From an uncultured Oscillospiraceae bacterium (GTDB taxonomy: Bacteria; Bacillota; Clostridia; Oscillospirales; Oscillospiraceae), in assembly GCA_905234005.1 (NCBI GenBank), contig CAJOFW010000009.1:1-26912 (forward strand): DNA of 26,912 nucleotides, read 5' to 3'. A program made the position numbers and the translations under genes. Within the stretch, counting starts at the first letter, position 1. Every line of letters starts with the position of its first letter. Below are positions 22,653-26,912 of the stretch, in pieces. Under the pieces are notes generated by a model. It searched no databases. It was not told the DNA's origin and saw nothing but the letters and a program-made list of their open reading frames with translations.

Positions 22653-25286
22653 GTGAACGGGACAATCATGATCCTCGACGGCAACGCCATCGTAAACCGC
22701 GCATTTTACGGCATCCGTATGCTGACCGCGCCGGACGGCACGCCGACGAACGCCGTATACGGCTTTCTGCAGATCCTGCAGCGGCTTCTCGACGAGAGGA
22801 AGCCCGACGGCGTATGCGTCACGTTCGACGTACACGCCCCGACGTTCCGCCATGAGCTGAGCGACGCGTACAAGGCCACGCGAAAGCCCATGCCCGAGGA
22901 GCTGCGCGTACAGATGCCGCTTCTCAAGCAGACGCTGGACGCGATGGGCATCCGCCGCTATGAGCTGGCCGGCTGGGAGGCCGACGACCTCCTCGGCACC
23001 ATGGCCCGCGTCTGCGAGGAGCAGCGCTATCAGGCCCTCCTCGTGACCGGCGACCGCGACTCCTTCCAGCTCATCACGGACGATAGCCACGTCGTATTCA
23101 TCAAATCCCGCATGGGCAAGACCGAGACGACCGAGTACGACCCCGCCCTGTTCCGGGAGGAGTACGGCTTCGACCCGCTCAAAATGGTCGACCTCAAATC
23201 GCTGATGGGCGACTCGTCCGACAACATCCCCGGCGTTCCCGGCATCGGCGAGAAGACAGCCCTCGAGCTGCTGCGCCGCTTCGGCTCGCTCGACGGCGTG
23301 TACGAAAATCTCGACGACGCGTCCATCAAGCCCGGCCAGCGCAAAAAGCTGACCGAGGGCGAAAAGAGCGCCCGCGAATCCTTCACTCTCGCGACCATCC
23401 GCCGCGACGCGCCGATCGCGTTTACGCCCTCCGACACGCTCTGGACGCTCACGCCGAACGGCACGCTGTATGACCTGTTCAGGCGTCTCGGCTTCGGCCG
23501 GTTCATTGAGAAATGGCGTCTCACGCCCGACGAGGACGCGGCGCCGGAGACGGTATTTACGGGCGAATGCACGAGCGTACCCGTGACGGACGAGTCCGGC
23601 CTCGACGCCGCCCTCGCCGCGACGGGCGGCAAAACGGTGTATCCCGCGTGCGGCGATGATCTTGATTATGTCGTCTTTGAATGTGAAGAAACCGGCTGGA
23701 TCCTCGATAAAAACAGCTATCAGGGCGATTACAATAAAGCGTTATGTAAACTATTTGCCCCCGCCGTCCCCAAGGCGGGACACAACATCAAGGACATCCA
23801 GCGCAGACTGCTTTCGCTCGGTGTGGAGAATGGCGGCTGGGTGTTCGACACGGCGCTGGCGGCGTATCTGCTGGACGCGACGGCGGCGGACTACGACCTC
23901 GACCGCCTGTGCCAGAAATACTGCGGCTTCTCGCTGACGCCCGCGAACGGGGACGGGCAGCTCTCCCTGCTGGACGACGGCGTGCAGAGGCTCACGGAGT
24001 ATCTGCAGCGGGCGGCTGCGGTGGCGTGTCTCGAGGAGGTATTCCGACCGAAGCTCGAGGCGCTGGGGATGCACACGCTGTACTACGACATCGAGCTGCC
24101 GCTGTGCCCCGTACTCGCGGAGATGGAGCACACGGGCTTTCTCGTCGACCGGGAGGCGCTGTACGATTTCGGCCGCAGCCTGACCGACCGCATCGCGGCG
24201 CTGCAGGCGTCGATCTGGGAGCTGGCCGGCGGCGAATTCAACATCCTCTCCCCCAAGCAGCTCGGCGAGGTGCTGTTTGAAAAGCTCTCCCTGCCCGCCG
24301 GGAAGAAGACGAAGACCGGCTGGAGCACGAACGTCGACGTCCTCGAGAAGCTCCGTGACAAACACCCGATCGCGGGCATGGTGCTCGAATACCGGGAGCT
24401 TACGAAGCTCAAGAGCACCTACGCGGACGGCCTTTTGAAGACCATCGCCCCGGACGGCCGCATCCACACGACGTTCCAGATGACCGTGACGGACACGGGC
24501 CGTCTGTCCTCCCGGGAGCCGAATCTGCAAAACATCCCGATCCGGCGTGAGCTCGGCGCGGGCGTGCGGCGGATGTTCGTCGCCGGGCCGGGGAACGTCC
24601 TCGTGGACGCGGACTACAGCCAGATCGAGCTGCGGCTGCTCGCCCATATGTCGCAGGACGAGACGATGATCGCGGCCTTCCTCTCCGGGGAGGACATCCA
24701 CGCGGTCACGGCAAGCCAGGTGTTCGGCGTGCCGCTGTCCGACGTGACGCCGGCGATGCGTTCGCGGGCGAAGGCGGTCAACTTCGGCATCGTGTACGGC
24801 ATCTCGGCGTTCTCCCTCGCGCAGGACATCGGCGTATTCCAGAGCGAGGCGAAGGCGTACATCGACACATACATGGAAAAATACCACGGCGTGCGCGCAT
24901 ATATGCAGACCGCGATCGAAACAGCCCGTGAGCAGGGCTACGCCGCGACGATGTACGGCCGGCGGCGGTATCTGCCGGAGCTTTCGTCGTCAAACTTCAA
25001 CCTCCGCTCGTTCGGCGAGCGCGTGGCGCGGAATATGCCCATCCAGGGCACGGCGGCGGACGTGATGAAGCTTGCGATGATCCGCGTTTGGACGCGGCTC
25101 AAAGCCGAGCTGCCCGAGGCAAGGCTTTTGCTGCAGGTGCATGACGAGCTGATCGTCGAGTGTCCGGCGGCGCAGGCGGACGCGGCGGCGGCGATTTTAC
25201 GCGAAGAGATGGAGCACACCGCCGACTGCGCCGTTCCCCTGACGGCGGACGCCGGCGTCGGCGCAAGCTGGGCGGACGCCCACTGA
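22653..25286 (+). CDS. polA: DNA polymerase I
   Basis: DNA polymerase I removes RNA primers and fills gaps. The 877-residue product has a 5' nuclease domain (LDGNAIVNRAFYG, VTFDVHAPTFRHE, GWEADDLLGTMA, VTGDRDSFQLI, DSSDNIPGVPGIGEKTA), then a degenerate exonuclease domain (about 300-470). The usual metal-binding DxE is absent: residues 329-343 read VYPACGDDLDYVVFE. The polymerase domain has motif A DYSQIELRLL (Asp654), motif B RSRAKAVNFGIVYG (Arg704, Lys707, Tyr715) and motif C LQVHDELIVE (His830, Asp831). Proofreading is therefore probably missing, as in Bacillus Pol I. The start is GTG 22653, with GGAGG eight bases upstream. Codons for residues about 334-368 are AT-richer than the rest. Confidence 0.98.
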   Translation: MNGTIMILDGNAIVNRAFYGIRMLTAPDGTPTNAVYGFLQILQRLLDERKPDGVCVTFDVHAPTFRHELSDAYKATRKPMPEELRVQMPLLKQTLDAMGIRRYELAGWEADDLLGTMARVCEEQRYQALLVTGDRDSFQLITDDSHVVFIKSRMGKTETTEYDPALFREEYGFDPLKMVDLKSLMGDSSDNIPGVPGIGEKTALELLRRFGSLDGVYENLDDASIKPGQRKKLTEGEKSARESFTLATIRRDAPIAFTPSDTLWTLTPNGTLYDLFRRLGFGRFIEKWRLTPDEDAAPETVFTGECTSVPVTDESGLDAALAATGGKTVYPACGDDLDYVVFECEETGWILDKNSYQGDYNKALCKLFAPAVPKAGHNIKDIQRRLLSLGVENGGWVFDTALAAYLLDATAADYDLDRLCQKYCGFSLTPANGDGQLSLLDDGVQRLTEYLQRAAAVACLEEVFRPKLEALGMHTLYYDIELPLCPVLAEMEHTGFLVDREALYDFGRSLTDRIAALQASIWELAGGEFNILSPKQLGEVLFEKLSLPAGKKTKTGWSTNVDVLEKLRDKHPIAGMVLEYRELTKLKSTYADGLLKTIAPDGRIHTTFQMTVTDTGRLSSREPNLQNIPIRRELGAGVRRMFVAGPGNVLVDADYSQIELRLLAHMSQDETMIAAFLSGEDIHAVTASQVFGVPLSDVTPAMRSRAKAVNFGIVYGISAFSLAQDIGVFQSEAKAYIDTYMEKYHGVRAYMQTAIETAREQGYAATMYGRRRYLPELSSSNFNLRSFGERVARNMPIQGTAADVMKLAMIRVWTRLKAELPEARLLLQVHDELIVECPAAQADAAAAILREEMEHTADCAVPLTADAGVGASWADAH

Positions 25287-25311
25287 CAGCGCCGGTTTCG
25301 GGGGCATGCAC

Positions 25312-25761
25312 ATGGACATCACACAGGCGCAATCCTGCCATCTTCCGGCCATCGCCGCGATCGAACGGGACTGCTTCGGCGGGGAGGCGTGGCCGGCGGA
25401 GCTGATCGCCCGGCTTCTCCCCCGCTTCACCGTCGCGGCGGAGGACGGACGCGTGCTCGGCTATCTCGCGCTCTCGTCGGTGCTGGACGAGGGCTGCGTC
25501 GACAACGTCGCGGTCGCTCCGGCGTACCGCCGCCGCGGCGTCGCGGACGCCCTGCTCGACCACACGGCAAAGCGTGCCGCCGACATGGGCCTTGCCACGC
25601 TGACGCTGGAGGTGCGGGCCGGAAACGAGCCGGCGATTTGTCTATACGAAAAGCACTGCTTCATCACCGTAGGCCGCCGGAAAAACTACTACGAAAGACC
25701 GCGGGAGGACGCGATACTCATGACGAGGACGCTGTCCGCCCACGCGGAGAACAGGGAATAA
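25312..25761 (+). CDS. rimI: Ribosomal-protein-alanine N-acetyltransferase (RimI-like GNAT)
   Basis: The 149-residue product is a GNAT acetyltransferase with the acetyl-CoA loop VAPAYRRRGVADALL, the preceding strand VDNVAV, TLEVRAGNEPAICLYEKHCF and KNYYERPREDAILMTRTL. These are all typical of RimI, which acetylates the N-terminus of ribosomal protein S18 and is commonly encoded beside tsaD. ATG 25306 is also in frame, but GGGGG lies only one base before it and seven bases before ATG 25312, so the later start is chosen. It is 25 bases after polA and five before tsaD, so co-transcription is likely. Confidence 0.9.
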   Translation: MDITQAQSCHLPAIAAIERDCFGGEAWPAELIARLLPRFTVAAEDGRVLGYLALSSVLDEGCVDNVAVAPAYRRRGVADALLDHTAKRAADMGLATLTLEVRAGNEPAICLYEKHCFITVGRRKNYYERPREDAILMTRTLSAHAENRE

Positions 25762-25766
25762 CGCAT

Positions 25767-26774
25767 ATGCTGATACTGTCGATCGAATCGTCGTGTGACG
25801 AGACGGCCGTCGCCCTTGTCGAGGACGGGCGGCGCGTCCTCACCGACCAGATCTTCTCGCAGGCCGATCTGCACGCCGTATACGGCGGCGTGGTGCCTGA
25901 GATCGCGGCGCGGAGCCACCTCGAGGTCATCTCCCTGCTCGCGGAGCGGGCGCTGGAGGCGGCGGGCAAGACGCGGCACGATATCGATGCCGTCGCGTGT
26001 ACATATGCCCCGGGGCTGATCGGCGCGGTGCTCGTGGGCGTGAATTTCGCCAAGAGCGCGGCGCTGGCGCTTGGCGTGCCGCTGATACCGGTGCACCACA
26101 TCCGGGGCCACATCGCGGCAAACTACCTCGCGTTCCCGGAGCTGGAGCCGCCGTTTCTGTGTCTTGCGATATCGGGCGGGAACACGATGCTGGTGGACGT
26201 CCGGGGCTACACCGACATGGCGGTCCTCGGCCAGACCCGGGACGACGCGGCGGGCGAATGCTTCGACAAATCCGCCCGTGTGATGGGCCTCGGCTACCCC
26301 GGCGGCAAGCCGATCGACGACCTCGCCAAACAGGGCGACGACCGCCGCTACGACCTGCCCCGCCCCGCCGTCCACGGCGACAACCCGTTCGACATGAGCT
26401 TTTCCGGCCTCAAAACCGCCGTCATCAACATCGCCCACCGCTGCGACCAGACGGGCGAGGCGCTGGACAAGGCCGGTCTCGCCGCGAGTCTGTGCCGGGC
26501 GGTGTCGGAATCCCTCGTCGGGCGGACGATGGAGGCGCTGGAATCGCTCGGCTACGACCGTCTCGCCGTCGCCGGCGGCGTCGCGGCGAACTCCCGCATC
26601 CGGGCCGATTTCGAGGCGGCCTGCCGTGCGGCGGACGTAAAGCTCTTCATCCCGCCGCTTCGCCTCTGCGGCGACAACGGCGCGATGATCGGCGCGCAGG
26701 CGTACTACGAATACCTCGTCGGCCACACGGCGGACAGCAGCCTCAACGCCTACGCCACGATGCCGCTGTCGTGA
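25767..26774 (+). CDS. tsaD: tRNA N6-adenosine threonylcarbamoyltransferase TsaD
   Basis: TsaD transfers threonylcarbamoyl to A37 of ANN-decoding tRNAs (t6A), working with TsaB and TsaE. The 335-residue product has the ASKHA-fold motifs ILSIESSCDETAVALV, YGGVVPEIAARSH, TYAPGLIGAVLVG, the metal-binding VHHIRGHI (His111, His115), LAISGGNTML, DDAAGECFDKSARVMGL, FDMSFSGLKTAV, VAGGVAANSRIR and FIPPLRLCGDNGAMIG. The frame is open to 25389, antisense-free but overlapping rimI, so ATG 25767 is chosen from the family start and the AGGGAA site near the rimI end. Confidence 0.98.
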   Translation: MLILSIESSCDETAVALVEDGRRVLTDQIFSQADLHAVYGGVVPEIAARSHLEVISLLAERALEAAGKTRHDIDAVACTYAPGLIGAVLVGVNFAKSAALALGVPLIPVHHIRGHIAANYLAFPELEPPFLCLAISGGNTMLVDVRGYTDMAVLGQTRDDAAGECFDKSARVMGLGYPGGKPIDDLAKQGDDRRYDLPRPAVHGDNPFDMSFSGLKTAVINIAHRCDQTGEALDKAGLAASLCRAVSESLVGRTMEALESLGYDRLAVAGGVAANSRIRADFEAACRAADVKLFIPPLRLCGDNGAMIGAQAYYEYLVGHTADSSLNAYATMPLS

Positions 26775-26813
26775 CGGCCACCATACAAACTATGCAGAAA
26801 GGCGCGTGAGCGC

Positions 26814-26912
26814 ATGGTTATCATCACACATTCCGAGGCCGAGACCGAGGCCGCCGGGGCGACGTTTGCGCGTTCGCTTCCGGACGGGGCGGTCGTGGCG
26901 TTTTACGGCGAG
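26814..26912 (+). CDS. tsaE: Start of TsaE, t6A ATPase (3' end beyond window)
   Basis: Only 33 codons are visible. They read VIITHSEAETEAAGATFARS, then LPDGAVVAFYGE, the strand pattern that comes just before the Walker A (LGAGKT) of TsaE, the P-loop ATPase of the t6A complex. The position 39 bases after tsaD agrees with this. ATG 26814 has AAAGGCG about 10 bases upstream. The P-loop itself lies outside the window, so the call rests on the short N-terminus plus context. Confidence 0.75.
   Translation, partial: MVIITHSEAETEAAGATFARSLPDGAVVAFYGE

Noticed and set aside
22653..25286. Loss of exonuclease metal ligands in PolA as a novel defect
   Set aside because: A degenerate proofreading domain is the normal state of DNA polymerase I in many Bacillota.

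Overview
The window is a GC-rich stretch of a Bacillota chromosome, most likely a spore-forming Clostridia lineage (Oscillospirales-like). The basis is the GerW/YtfJ sporulation gene, the DUF1836, DUF1540 and DUF2953 genes, the gene order lepB-rbgA-rnhB-yraN-thrC and tig-clpP-clpX-lon-engB, purine-rich ribosome binding sites, and a SpoIIE-type phosphatase. The taxonomic placement is inference. Almost everything is housekeeping. I see no rRNA, tRNA, CRISPR array, prophage or insertion sequence, and no gene-free stretch longer than about 260 bases.

Layout. (1) Bases 1-9790, minus strand: a long co-directional block reading tig, clpP, clpX, lon, engB, M50 protease, scpA, scpB, DUF2953, gerW. From lon onward the genes overlap by 1 to 47 bases, so protein quality control, ribosome assembly, chromosome condensation and a sporulation protein probably share transcripts. 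A good promoter for tig lies inside the end of the preceding metallophosphoesterase gene. (2) 9763-10713: that metallophosphoesterase (minus) and a small DUF1540 cysteine-motif protein (plus), divergent. (3) 10824-14810, minus: lepB, rbgA, rnhB, yraN, thrC. rbgA is split into two frames that meet at a four-base GTGA overlap. (4) 14926-15413: secG (minus) with a near-consensus promoter, divergent from an orphan zinc/manganese-type ABC binding protein (plus) whose promoter is flanked by two copies of an operator-like motif. (5) 16458-18598: a membrane-anchored PP2C phosphatase fused to an RsbW-like ATPase, with a strongly structured leader. (6) 18646-20641: a DUF1836 gene divergent from an alanine-type aminotransferase. 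(7) 20778-22501: an ECF transporter S component divergent from a MocR-type regulator that has lost its C-terminal end. (8) 22583-26912, plus: polA, rimI, tsaD and the start of tsaE, linking DNA polymerase I to tRNA t6A synthesis.

The most interesting points are the split rbgA, the truncated MocR regulator back to back with a vitamin-type transporter, the duplicated operator in front of the binding protein, the phosphatase-kinase fusion and its leader hairpin, and a recurrent habit of in-frame tandem repeats at protein tails or linkers (gerW, lon, tig, the binding protein). I found no convincing new multi-gene system, and the defence or mobile-element categories are empty here.
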